Below are positions 36,952-45,435 of a stretch of 64,000 nt of DNA, piece by piece. Source of the DNA: Bradyrhizobium sp. SSBR45G (lineage in GTDB: Bacteria > Pseudomonadota > Alphaproteobacteria > Rhizobiales > Xanthobacteraceae); NCBI RefSeq assembly GCF_030159255.1, contig NZ_BSCT01000002.1, forward strand, positions 248,001 through 312,000. Reading direction: 5' to 3'. The first letter of the stretch is position 1, and every line of letters starts with the position of its first letter. The notes under the pieces were generated by a model. It saw only the letters and a program-made list of their open reading frames with translations, did not search any database and was not told the DNA's origin. The position numbers were made by a program, and so were the translations under genes.

Positions 36952-37725
36952 TCAAGCGACTGGTCGTGCCGTCTGCGAGACCGAATGTCGAATCCATACA
37001 TTCGGTTCGACATAGACGGCATGGTCGTGCTCGATCGAAGCGAGCAGCGGCACCAGGGCGCCGGGGATCTCGATCTCGCCCGAGCGATCGAACGGCACGC
37101 CCGTCCATTGCGACCACTCCGCAAGCGTGCCGACGATGGTCATCGAGCACGGCGCAATCTTGACGATCTCGCCGCCGATGCCGAGGTGCGTGCGCAGCCA
37201 GGAATCCGCAAGCTGGCCATCGGCGCGGCGCTGCTCCAGATAGGCGTGCATCGGCGTCCGCGGCGCCAGATGCTTCTGGTTCGGCCGCACCGGCGCGTAT
37301 AGCTCGGCAAAACCCTTTGCGCGGGCGCACCCCTTCAGCGCCTCGAGCATCGCCAGCGAGCTGCCCGGCAAGCGCGCCTTCGGCAGCAGCGCGATCTCCA
37401 GCGCGCTCATCGTCGTCGGGCGTCGCCCCAGCATGCGGTCCTCGTGACCCCAGCGGATCACCTCGTCCCAGCCGGCGTTGGGCAAGTCGGTCCGGCCGTC
37501 GATGCCGAATGCAAAGGGAATCGCGAAGCCGCGCCCGACCACCTCGTCGCCGTCGAGCGCGGCGATGGCGCAGTCGGCATAGTGATCGAACGCGGCCTCG
37601 CCGTAGTACAGCATGGCCGTCCGGTCGTTCCGCATGAACTCCGGCCACAGCCCGTCGAGCTCCGCCGAGAACACGCGCGGGATCAGGTCGGGCCGGTCGC
37701 GCAGGGAGATGATGTCGAGGGTCAT
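36952..37725 (-). CDS. GNAT-like acetyltransferase fold protein
   Basis: The product is 257 residues. A central ALEIALLPKARLPGSSLAML segment resembles the acetyl-CoA-binding motif of GNAT enzymes and is followed by ELYAPVRPNQKH. The N-terminus MTLDIISLRDRPDLIPRVFS and the C-terminal SQWTGVPFDRSGEIEIPGAL stretch belong to a family of long GNAT-like proteins with no assigned substrate. GGAG lies six bases before ATG 37725. A 41-base stretch at 37071-37111 is exactly repeated in the truncated copy at 33694-33850. Confidence 0.75.
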   Translation of the reverse strand: MTLDIISLRDRPDLIPRVFSAELDGLWPEFMRNDRTAMLYYGEAAFDHYADCAIAALDGDEVVGRGFAIPFAFGIDGRTDLPNAGWDEVIRWGHEDRMLGRRPTTMSALEIALLPKARLPGSSLAMLEALKGCARAKGFAELYAPVRPNQKHLAPRTPMHAYLEQRRADGQLADSWLRTHLGIGGEIVKIAPCSMTIVGTLAEWSQWTGVPFDRSGEIEIPGALVPLLASIEHDHAVYVEPNVWIRHSVSQTARPVA

Positions 37726-37889
37726 GATGCGCTCCGGCAGGCTGCGGCGGCATGATCGCGCGGGATGGCGATCCTAGCTTGTCCGGATGCGTCAGGCCAG
37801 TTGGTCCAAATCATCAGCAGGTGTTTGACGCCGCTCGCTTCGCCACTGCCCGTTGAAATTTATGTTTCTATTTTTCAGAAACGATGCTA

Positions 37890-38280
37890 TGGTGATTTGG
37901 TCCCGTGCTCGACAGGAGGGGCGCTTCGCGATCGTCACGGAACGTGGAGCGCGGGATGCGGTGGCCGCAGGATGACGCAGCGTGCTGTGATGGCGCGCGG
38001 ACGAACGGCAGCTTGCGGACGTGAAGTCGCGTGGTCCTGGCATCCCGAAGCCGATGCCAAGCCGGCGGGTGATGATGATCCCGATGGCGACGGTGGCCAA
38101 CAAGCCGGGCACCGGGGAGAGCGCGAAGTAAGCGTGAAAACCATCGCGCAGGGAATGCCGGATGTCGGCTGGACCTGTGGTGACTGCCGCCTGCTTTTTT
38201 GTTGCAGGCGGGCCATGGGTTGCGGCCAGCAGCCCGGCATTCCCTGCGCCCTCCGTCTGGAGGAGGGTGTGATGACAGCA
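37890..38280 (-). repeat. About 0.4-kb interspersed repeat, copy 1 (minus orientation)
   Basis: Read on the minus strand, this stretch matches 57355-57760 on the plus strand over almost its whole length. Shared landmarks in order are a GGGAATGCCGGG start, a CATGGCCCGCCTGCA...TGCAGGCGGCAG hairpin, CACAGGTCCAGCCGA, a GCGCGATGGTTTT segment, CTCCCCGGTG, GGCTTGTTGGCCACCGTCG, CAGGACCACGCGACTT and GCGAAGCGCCCCTCC. It encodes no credible protein. It lies in the 1-kb gene-free stretch 37726-38730; 37754-37889 shows nothing else. Confidence 0.75.
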
Positions 38281-38331
38281 GCAAAACTCGGGCATATCGA
38301 GCCGCGAGAACAATCTTGCATGATTGAACGC

Positions 38332-38412
38332 CGTCATTGCGAGCGCAGCGAAGCAATCCAGAATCTCTCCGCGGGACGGACTCTGGATTGCTTCGCTGCG
38401 CTCGCAATGACG
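38332..38412. repeat. REP-like palindrome with perfect 31-bp arms
   Basis: The arms 38332-38362 and 38382-38412 are exact reverse complements over 31 bases, separated by 19 bases. The outer end reads CGTCATTGCGAGCGCAGCGA, a theme seen in dispersed repeats of several proteobacteria. The element would form a very stable hairpin in DNA or RNA. Confidence 0.9.
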
Positions 38413-38495
38413 GAGGAGATAGCTTGTGCTTGGCGGTGTCCTCATGTGCGCTCGGGACGGCCGTTGCAAGCGCCGCACTCACGCCATCCTCCGCT

Positions 38496-38653
38496 GTCGT
38501 CCCGGGCAAGCCCCGGCGCCGCGCCAGCGGCGGTGGGGCGCCGACCCGGGACCCATAACCACAGGGAGAGGTTTTGCGCGCGATGCCGGACGAGTTTCTG
38601 CTTTATCACGGCCGCCTGTGGTTATGGGCCCCTGCGTTCGCAGGGGCGACGGC
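38496..38653. repeat. Long imperfect palindromic repeat
   Basis: A 14-base inverted pair (38552-38565 CCCATAACCACAGG with 38615-38628) sits inside outer complementary ends (GTCGTCCC near 38497 and GGGGCGAC near 38644). This is a third repeat of different sequence in the same gene-free stretch. 38654-38730 shows no gene. Confidence 0.7.
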
Positions 38654-38730
38654 GGAGGTTTTGGATGGTTCTTGGGCCGATCCGCGTGGAATCGAGGCCG
38701 TTGGCCATGATGCGTCGTTCGGAGATGCCG

Positions 38731-39360
38731 TCAGATTTCCAAAGCCTGCAGCGCCGTGGCGATGTCGTCCGTCGAGCGTACCAGCACCGCCTTCAACCCG
38801 CTGGTACGCGCGCCGTCGACGTTTTCGGCGAGATCGTCGAAGAACACGATGCGCTCCGCGGGCACGCCGATGGCCTTGACGACGTGATCATAGGCCTCGG
38901 CATCCGGCTTGCGCCGTCCGATCGACGACGACAGGAAAATCTCGCGGAAGTGACCGAGCAGATCGGCGTAGCGCGGCGAGAAGTGATCGATGTGCGGCTG
39001 GTTGGTGTTGGAGAAGGCGTACAGCGGCAGCCTTTCGGCGGCGCGAGCGAGCAGCGCGGCGATGCCGGGCATCGGACCGACGAAGATCGCGTTCCAGCCC
39101 TCCAGGAACTGCGCATCGGTGATGTCGATGCCGAGCTGGGCGCGCAGATTGGCGAAGAACGCGGCGTCGGAGACCGTGCCGCGCTCATGCCCGTGATAGA
39201 TGTCGTCGCGCACGAAGCGCGATGCGATCTCCTCCGGCGCGCAGCCGGCGTAGCCGGCCCAGCAAGCCACGACCTGTGCGAAATCGATGTCGATGACGAC
39301 GCGGCCGAGATCGAACAGCAGCGCGTCGGCCGCGCCGGGGCGGAGATCGGAAGGAAGCAT
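38731..39360 (-). CDS. HAD-superfamily hydrolase (YihX-like)
   Basis: This 209-residue HAD subfamily IA phosphatase opens with ALLFDLGRVVIDIDF, in which the catalytic Asp is at residue 17. Motif II is YAFSNTNQPH, motif III Lys is in GRRKPDAEAY, and motif IV is VFFDDLAENVDGA. The FDLG form of motif I and the following VIDIDF strongly resemble YihX, a sugar-phosphate phosphatase acting on alpha-glucose 1-phosphate; that substrate is an analogy only. It is on the same strand as the FMN enzyme upstream, 45 bases away. Confidence 0.88.
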   Translation of the reverse strand: MLPSDLRPGAADALLFDLGRVVIDIDFAQVVACWAGYAGCAPEEIASRFVRDDIYHGHERGTVSDAAFFANLRAQLGIDITDAQFLEGWNAIFVGPMPGIAALLARAAERLPLYAFSNTNQPHIDHFSPRYADLLGHFREIFLSSSIGRRKPDAEAYDHVVKAIGVPAERIVFFDDLAENVDGARTSGLKAVLVRSTDDIATALQALEI

Positions 39361-39405
39361 TGCGGCGCGTGTCTTTGCCAGAAGGGAAGCCGAAGGATGG
39401 CCTCC

Positions 39406-40542
39406 TCAATAGCGGTAGGGCTCGATGTCAGCCAGCGGAAACGCGCTGAACACGCCGGGCATGGTGGTGGCGGTCGCCGGATGCAGGTAGGACGCGTTCA
39501 GCTCGGCGAAGGAGGTGACGCCGAGCAGGCCGAGCGCGCGGATGACCTCGTCCTCCAACAGCTCCAGCATGCGCAGGATGCCGTCCTCGCCAGCGGCGGC
39601 CAGCGCCCAGCATTGCAGCCGGCCGATGCCGACCATGTCGGCGCCGGAGGCGATCGCCTTGACGATGTCGGTGCCGCGGCAGAAGCCGCCATCGACCATG
39701 ATCTTCGCGCGGCCCTTCACCGCCGCGACGATCTCCGGCAGCACATGCATGGCGCCGCGGCCATGATCGAGCTGGCGGCCGCCATGGTTGGAGACGTAGA
39801 TCCAGTCGACGCCGTGATCGACCGCGATCTGGGCGTCCTCGGCGGTGGCGATGCCCTTGATGATCAGCGGCAGCTTGAACTTGTTTTTGATGAGCGTCAC
39901 GGTCTGCCAGCTCAACGCCTTCTGATGGTCGCCGCCGGTGGCGCGCAGCCGGCTCTCGCGCACATAGCGCTTGGCGATGTCGCGTTCGCGCCGGCTGTAA
40001 TGGGCGGTGTCAACGGTCAGGCAGAAGGCGGTGTAGCGGCTCGCGACGGCGCGACTGACATAGTCCTCGACGAAGGCATCGTCGCCGCGGACATAGAGCT
40101 GGAAGATGCGCAGCGCGTCGGGTGCGGCTTCCGCGGTCTTCTCCAGTCCCGGCTCCGAGACCGAGCTCAGCATGTGCGCGGCCCCGAACCGGCCGGCGCC
40201 GCGCGCGACGCTGGCGGCGCCGGCGGGATCGAAGATCTCGAGCGCGCCGACCGGAGCCAGCACCACCGGCAGACGCAGCTTGCGCCCGAACAATTCGACC
40301 GAACCGTCGACCCTGGAGACGTCGCGCAGCACGCGCGGACGGAACGCGATCTCGTCGAGCGCCATCCGGTTCCGGCGCAGCGTGGTCTCGGTTTCGGCGC
40401 CGCCGATGATATAGTCCCAGGCGTTCTGGTTGAGCTGGGTCCGCGCCTTGCGGATGAACTCGTGCAGGTTCTGGAACTTTTCATCGCTGGAGCCCAGCTC
40501 GACGTTGCGCCATCCGGCTTCAATCGGGGTTTGTTGATTCAT
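39406..40542 (-). CDS. FMN-dependent alpha-hydroxy acid dehydrogenase
   Basis: It oxidises an L-2-hydroxy acid such as lactate, glycolate or mandelate to the 2-oxo acid. The 378-residue TIM-barrel protein has the FMN and catalytic region VSNHGGRQLDHGRGA with the active His, and an IMVDGGFCRGTDIVKA phosphate-binding segment. A GGGAGGCAGG ribosome-binding site precedes the ATG at 40542. There is no membrane segment typical of L-lactate dehydrogenase LldD, and the substrate cannot be read from sequence. It shares a strand with the HAD gene that follows. Confidence 0.9.
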   Translation of the reverse strand: MNQQTPIEAGWRNVELGSSDEKFQNLHEFIRKARTQLNQNAWDYIIGGAETETTLRRNRMALDEIAFRPRVLRDVSRVDGSVELFGRKLRLPVVLAPVGALEIFDPAGAASVARGAGRFGAAHMLSSVSEPGLEKTAEAAPDALRIFQLYVRGDDAFVEDYVSRAVASRYTAFCLTVDTAHYSRRERDIAKRYVRESRLRATGGDHQKALSWQTVTLIKNKFKLPLIIKGIATAEDAQIAVDHGVDWIYVSNHGGRQLDHGRGAMHVLPEIVAAVKGRAKIMVDGGFCRGTDIVKAIASGADMVGIGRLQCWALAAAGEDGILRMLELLEDEVIRALGLLGVTSFAELNASYLHPATATTMPGVFSAFPLADIEPYRY

Positions 40543-40972
40543 GCCTGCCTCCCAGCACCGATTATCCTTTGTTATCCAGCATTGCCCAGGGGACCGGGCG
40601 GGTGCAAGCCATTCCGAGCTGCGCGCCGGCGGACGCGCGCGATTCCCAGCACGCTCGTTCGTCGCCGTGGACACGGCTCCTTGAGTTGTGATCGCCGGGG
40701 GACCGTGAAAGACCGGACGGGGGCGGTGGGGCGCGGCAGAGGCCAAGTCTCGTTCTTGGTCTCGATCTTGATTTCGGTCGCTGAACGTCCATTTCGGTTA
40801 ACGGAGTCGCACCTCAAGGTGGCACCGTTCCCGGGCAGGCCAGGTGGCATATCGGCCTTGAAGAAACCGGAAATGTGGTGTGAGTTCGTGCAATAATCTG
40901 CCGGCAAGGCGTTCGGATCGTTCGAATCACGCGATCCGCCGGCCATCCAACAAAGGCTCGGGAAGCAAAGCA
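40543..40972. other. Intergenic region between the FMN enzyme and ctpA
   Basis: The 430-base gap between divergent genes holds promoters for both, presumably, but I could not assign hexamers with confidence. No gene, repeat or RNA is convincing. A GTTCGAATCACGCGAT stretch near 40917-40932 looks like a tRNA T-loop but has no cloverleaf around it. Confidence 0.4.
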
Positions 40973-42307
40973 ATGCGGAAAAACTGGCTGTTCTTGGCAG
41001 GCACGATGACCGGCGTCTGTCTGACCCTGATGGTCTCGGGGCCGGAGGGCGCGCAACTCGTGGCCAAGGCCAAGGCGGCGGCCGGCATGGCCGACACCTA
41101 TTCGCAGCTCAACCTGTTCGGTGCGGTGTTCGAGCGCGTGCGCGCCGACTATGTCGAGAAGCCCGATGATCCCGCGCTGATCGAAGGCGCCATCAATGGC
41201 ATGGTGTCGTCGCTCGATCCGCACTCGCGCTACATGAACGACAAGTCCTGGCGCGACATGCAGGAGACGACGTCGGGCGAGTTCGGCGGTCTCGGCATCG
41301 AGGTCACCATGGAGGATGGGCTCGTCAAGGTCGTCTCCCCGATCGACGATACGCCGGCGTCGAAGGCCGGCATTCTCTCCGGCGATCTCATCGCCAAGAT
41401 CGACGGCGACAGCGTGCAGGGCCTGACGCTCGAGCAGGCGGTGGCCAAGATGAAGGGCGGGGTCAGCACCAAGACCAAGCTCACCATCATCCGCAAGGGC
41501 AAGGAGGCGCCGCTCGATCTCACGCTGACCCGCGAGATCATTCGCGTGCGCCCGGTGCGCTATCACACCGAGGGCGGCGATATCGGCTATATCCGCATCA
41601 CCTCGTTCAACGAGCAGACCACCGAGACCCTGCGCAAGGCGATCTCCAGCATCTCCCGGGACATTCCGCAGGAGAAACTCGCCGGATACGTCATCGATCT
41701 GCGCAACAATCCGGGCGGCCTGCTCGACCAGGCGGTGTCGGTCTCCAGCACGCTGCTGCCGCGGGGCGAGGTGGTCTCCACCCGTGGCCGCAATCCCGAG
41801 GAGACGCAGCGCTTCACCGCCCGCGGCGGCGATCTCACCAAGGGCAAGCCGATCGTCGTGCTGATCAATGGCGGTTCGGCCTCCGCATCGGAGATCGTGG
41901 CGGGCGCGCTGCATGATCACAAGCGCGCGACCTTGGTCGGCACCCGCTCGTTCGGCAAGGGCTCGGTGCAGACCATCATTCCGCTCGGCGCCGGCAACGG
42001 CGCGCTGGCGCTGACCACCGCGCGCTACTACACGCCCTCGGGCCGCTCGATCCAGGCGCAGGGCATCGCGCCGGATATCGAGGTCAAGCAGGACGTGCCG
42101 GACGAGCTCAAGGATCGCACCGATCTCAAGGGCGAGGCGGGGATGCGCGGCCATCTGTCGGCTGCCGACGGCACCGAGCAGACCGGCTCGCAGTCCTACG
42201 TGCCGCCGGATGAGAAGGACGACAAGGCGCTGCACGCGGCCTTCAACGTGCTGCGCGGCGTCACCGTGAATGCCGACGTCCGCGCCAAGGCGGCGGTGCC
42301 GAACTGA
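40973..42307 (+). CDS. ctpA: C-terminal processing peptidase (S41A family)
   Basis: This periplasmic serine protease cleaves C-termini of envelope proteins; family members degrade peptidoglycan hydrolases or process lipoproteins. The 444-residue precursor has an N-terminal signal or anchor (about residues 5-30), a PDZ domain (about 105-180, with GGLGIEVTMEDGLVKVVSP) and the peptidase domain with the Ser304/Lys329 dyad in GGSASASEIVAG and SFGKGSVQT. The ATG at 40973 is chosen because GGAAG lies eight bases upstream. A hairpin with a T-run follows the stop. Confidence 0.94.
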   Translation: MRKNWLFLAGTMTGVCLTLMVSGPEGAQLVAKAKAAAGMADTYSQLNLFGAVFERVRADYVEKPDDPALIEGAINGMVSSLDPHSRYMNDKSWRDMQETTSGEFGGLGIEVTMEDGLVKVVSPIDDTPASKAGILSGDLIAKIDGDSVQGLTLEQAVAKMKGGVSTKTKLTIIRKGKEAPLDLTLTREIIRVRPVRYHTEGGDIGYIRITSFNEQTTETLRKAISSISRDIPQEKLAGYVIDLRNNPGGLLDQAVSVSSTLLPRGEVVSTRGRNPEETQRFTARGGDLTKGKPIVVLINGGSASASEIVAGALHDHKRATLVGTRSFGKGSVQTIIPLGAGNGALALTTARYYTPSGRSIQAQGIAPDIEVKQDVPDELKDRTDLKGEAGMRGHLSAADGTEQTGSQSYVPPDEKDDKALHAAFNVLRGVTVNADVRAKAAVPN

Positions 42308-42366
42308 GCGGTCTTGAGGGTTGAAGCGCGAAAGCTCGGTCTCGGGCCCGCGACGCTCACGCCCGG

Positions 42367-42400
42367 CGGGGCGGCCTTGCGGCCGTCCCGTCGTGGTTTT
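42367..42400 (+). terminator. Rho-independent terminator downstream of ctpA
   Basis: A 10-bp stem (42367-42376 with 42381-42390, one G-T pair) with a TTGC loop is followed by a T-rich tail that includes four T at 42397-42400. It lies about 60 bases after the ctpA stop. The rest of the gap to 42572 shows no gene. Confidence 0.55.
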
Positions 42401-42572
42401 CGACCAGCGTGACAGGCAAACGTGGAGTCTGCGTTCGTCTGTCTCGGTTAAGTCGTGCGACGGCGCCGATGTTCAAGCGGCGGCCGGGCCGATTGCGGGA
42501 CATGGTTGAAGCCGGCTTGCGCAATTGATTCAACTGTCGACGATCTCGATCGATCGACGATCAGATCCGGCG

Positions 42573-45284
42573 TCAGGCCGCATCGGAACGCGGGCGTCGG
42601 CCGGATGGGTCGCCGGCGCGATGCGCGGCGAACAGGCCTCGGACCTCGGCGGCCGGCTTCGGAGGGCTGAACAGATAGCCCTGCATCTCCGAGCAGCCGA
42701 GCCGTTTCAGCACCTGCCGCTGCGCCTCGGTCTCGACGCCCTCGGCGGTCGTCGCCATCTTGCGGATCGCGGCGATGTTGACGACGGCCTGGACGATCGC
42801 GGCCGAGCCTTCGCTCTCGGTGATGTCCTTGACGAAGCAGCGGTCGATCTTGATCTTGTCGAACGGGATCCGCTGCAGATAACTGAGGCTGGAATAGCCG
42901 GTGCCGAAATCGTCGAGCGCGATGCGCACGCCGAGCGCGCGCAGCTCATGCAGGGTGTCGAGCGCATCGTCGTCGCGGATCAGCACGGCCTCGGTGATCT
43001 CGAGCTCGAGCCGGCGCGGCGCCAGGCCGGAGGTGGCAAGCGCCTTGGCGACCTTGAGCGCCAGGGTGCCGCTCTTGAACTGCACCGGCGAGACGTTGAC
43101 CGCCAGCCGGATGTCGTCCGGCCAGGTCGCAGCTTCGGCGCAGGCGACGTGCAGAACGCGCTCGCCGAGCTGGTTGATCATGCCGGTGTCCTCGGCGATC
43201 GGGATGAACTCGGCCGGCGAGACATTGCCGCGCGTCGGATGTTTCCAGCGCACCAGCGCCTCGCAGCCGACGATGCGGTCGTCCTGCAGGCTCACGCACG
43301 GTTGGTAGTAGACCTCGAGCTGATCGTCCACGATCGCCTGGCGCAGATCGACCTCGAGCTGGTGGCGGGCCTTGACCTGGGCGTCCATCTCCGGCTCGAA
43401 GAAGCGCCAGGTGCGGCGTCCCGCAGCCTTGGCGGCATACATCGCCAGATCGGCGTTCTTCATGATCTGATCGAGATCGTTGCCGTGCTGCGGAATCAGC
43501 GCGACCCCGATCGAGGCGTCGGCGGTCAACTGATGACCGAGGCAGTCGCGCGGGGCGCGGATCGCAGCGAGCATGTCATCGACCAGGCAGCTGACGTCCT
43601 CGCGGCTCTTGATCGTGGTCTGCACCACCGCGAACTCGTCGCCGCCCAGCCGGGCGACGAAGCCGGCGCTGCCGACACAGGCCTGCAGGCTCCTCGCCAC
43701 GGACTTCAACAGTTCGTCGCCGATCAGATGGCCGAGCGAATCGTTGACACCCTTGAACTCGTCGATGTCGATGTAGTGAAGCGCCATCTGGCGGCCCTGG
43801 GCGACGCCCGCCATTTCCTCCTTCAGGCGCTCGTGGAACAGGGTGCGGTTCGGCAGCTCGGTCAGCGCGTCATAATGCGCGAGATGGGTGATCTGCTGCT
43901 CCGCCCGCCTGCGCTCGGTGATGTCCTCATGGGTGGCGAGCCAGCCGCCGCCGATGATCGGCTCGTTGACGATCTGGATCGAGCGACCGTCGGGCGTCTC
44001 GATGATCTGCGATTTCTTGCGGCCGACGTCACGCAGCACGGCATCGGCATATTCACTGTCGTCGCCGGCGAGCGAGCCAGAGGCCTTGCGGTGGGCGATC
44101 AGCTCGCGGAAGGTGCAGCCGGGCTTCACGACATCGGCGGACAGGCCGTACATGTCGATGTAGCGCTGATTGCTGATGACCAGACGCTCCGATGCGTCGA
44201 ACAGCAGCAGGCCCTGGGTCATGTTGTTGACGGCCTTGTCGAGCCGTTCCTTCTCCAGGGTCAGTCGCCGGCTCGAGGCCTCATGGTCGCTGATCAGCCG
44301 GCGCACGACGACCGTGAGCATGCCGGCGATCAGCAGCACAGACGTCACGCCGACGCCGATCAGGAAGCGCATCTGCTCGCGCCAGTCGGCGAGCGCCGCC
44401 GTCACCGTCGTCGTGGCGGTCACGATCAGGGGGTAGCTCGTCAGCCGGTGCGACGCGCCGATGCGGTGCACGCTATCGACCGGGCTGTTGAAGATGCCCG
44501 TCGTGTTGCCGTCACCGGAAAGGATCTGGCGGAAGATCGGCGCATCCTTGTAGTTCTGGCCGATCATCCCGTCATGGCGCGGATAGCGGGCGAGAAGGGT
44601 GCCGTCGAAATGCATCATCGAGATCGCAGCCTCGGGTCCGAGGGCGACGGAGGCGAAGAACCGCTCGACATTGATGGGCTCGAGACTGCGGCTGATGACG
44701 CCGAGGAATTCGCCTTTGGGACTGGTGAGTTTCAGCGCGATGACCGCGACATAACTGCCGGTGATCCGGCCCACGACGGGTTCGATCAGCAATTGCGGCG
44801 CGGTCGGATCGAACTTCAACCGCTTGAAGAAGGAGCGATCGGCAATGTTGACGGACGGCAGAGGCCAAGCCGCTGCGGAGTTAATCAGGTTTCCGTCGGA
44901 GTCGAAGATGTTCAGACCGCCGACGTAGGACATCGCGCTCAGCTTGCCCTTCAGCATGGTGTTGACGGCGGCGCTTGCCATCTGCTCCTTGAAGCGCGCG
45001 CTGGTATCGAGGTTGCTCTGTCGGACGTAGCTGGCGAGATCACGCTGGATCGCGCCGAGGTCCTCCATCTGCTGGTCGAAATGGCGCGCCAGCAGCAGCA
45101 CGGTATTTTCCAGCTCGCGCGTTGCGCTGTTCAGCGCACGCTCGCGGAAGCTGTCGGCCATGATGGTCGCGCCGATCGCGATGGCCGCGATCAGCACGAG
45201 GCCTCCGCCAACGAGCCAGCGGATCGGTCCGCTGCGGTCAGCCGAAGCTTTGAGGGCACTTCCTGGACTGGTGTTGGTCGTCAT
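42573..45284 (-). CDS. Membrane-bound PAS-GGDEF-EAL cyclic-di-GMP protein
   Basis: The protein is 903 residues. The first membrane helix is at about 22-42, a periplasmic Cache-like sensor covers about 45-300, and the second helix is at about 305-330. A PAS domain (about 345-460), GGDEF (about 470-630) and EAL (about 645-885) follow. The GGDEF active site is intact (RLGGDEFAVV) but no RxxD inhibitory site precedes it. The EAL domain keeps CEALVRW, LDDFGTGYSSL and IKIDRCFV, so both synthesis and breakdown of cyclic-di-GMP are possible. It probably links an extracellular signal to motility or biofilm state. Confidence 0.92.
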   Translation of the reverse strand: MTTNTSPGSALKASADRSGPIRWLVGGGLVLIAAIAIGATIMADSFRERALNSATRELENTVLLLARHFDQQMEDLGAIQRDLASYVRQSNLDTSARFKEQMASAAVNTMLKGKLSAMSYVGGLNIFDSDGNLINSAAAWPLPSVNIADRSFFKRLKFDPTAPQLLIEPVVGRITGSYVAVIALKLTSPKGEFLGVISRSLEPINVERFFASVALGPEAAISMMHFDGTLLARYPRHDGMIGQNYKDAPIFRQILSGDGNTTGIFNSPVDSVHRIGASHRLTSYPLIVTATTTVTAALADWREQMRFLIGVGVTSVLLIAGMLTVVVRRLISDHEASSRRLTLEKERLDKAVNNMTQGLLLFDASERLVISNQRYIDMYGLSADVVKPGCTFRELIAHRKASGSLAGDDSEYADAVLRDVGRKKSQIIETPDGRSIQIVNEPIIGGGWLATHEDITERRRAEQQITHLAHYDALTELPNRTLFHERLKEEMAGVAQGRQMALHYIDIDEFKGVNDSLGHLIGDELLKSVARSLQACVGSAGFVARLGGDEFAVVQTTIKSREDVSCLVDDMLAAIRAPRDCLGHQLTADASIGVALIPQHGNDLDQIMKNADLAMYAAKAAGRRTWRFFEPEMDAQVKARHQLEVDLRQAIVDDQLEVYYQPCVSLQDDRIVGCEALVRWKHPTRGNVSPAEFIPIAEDTGMINQLGERVLHVACAEAATWPDDIRLAVNVSPVQFKSGTLALKVAKALATSGLAPRRLELEITEAVLIRDDDALDTLHELRALGVRIALDDFGTGYSSLSYLQRIPFDKIKIDRCFVKDITESEGSAAIVQAVVNIAAIRKMATTAEGVETEAQRQVLKRLGCSEMQGYLFSPPKPAAEVRGLFAAHRAGDPSGRRPRSDAA

Positions 45285-45435
45285 CGGTCCCGAACACGCG
45301 TGCGAAAAGCGTTTGAGGATGGACCGCTACAACGACCCTCCCACAGCAATGGCTACAGGCCTGCAATGGAAGTGAGGTTAGCAAGATCAGTTAGCGAACA
45401 ATTAATTTGAAGTTGTATCTGGCTTCCAGATACCT

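Noticed and set aside
37765..40896. Plus-strand open frame of about 1040 codons across the repeats, HAD and FMN genes
   Set aside because: It crosses palindromic repeats and lies antisense to two well-supported enzymes; the composition is low-complexity.
40905..40945. tRNA-like T-loop (GTTCGAATC) upstream of ctpA
   Set aside because: No matching acceptor, D or anticodon stems could be built around it.
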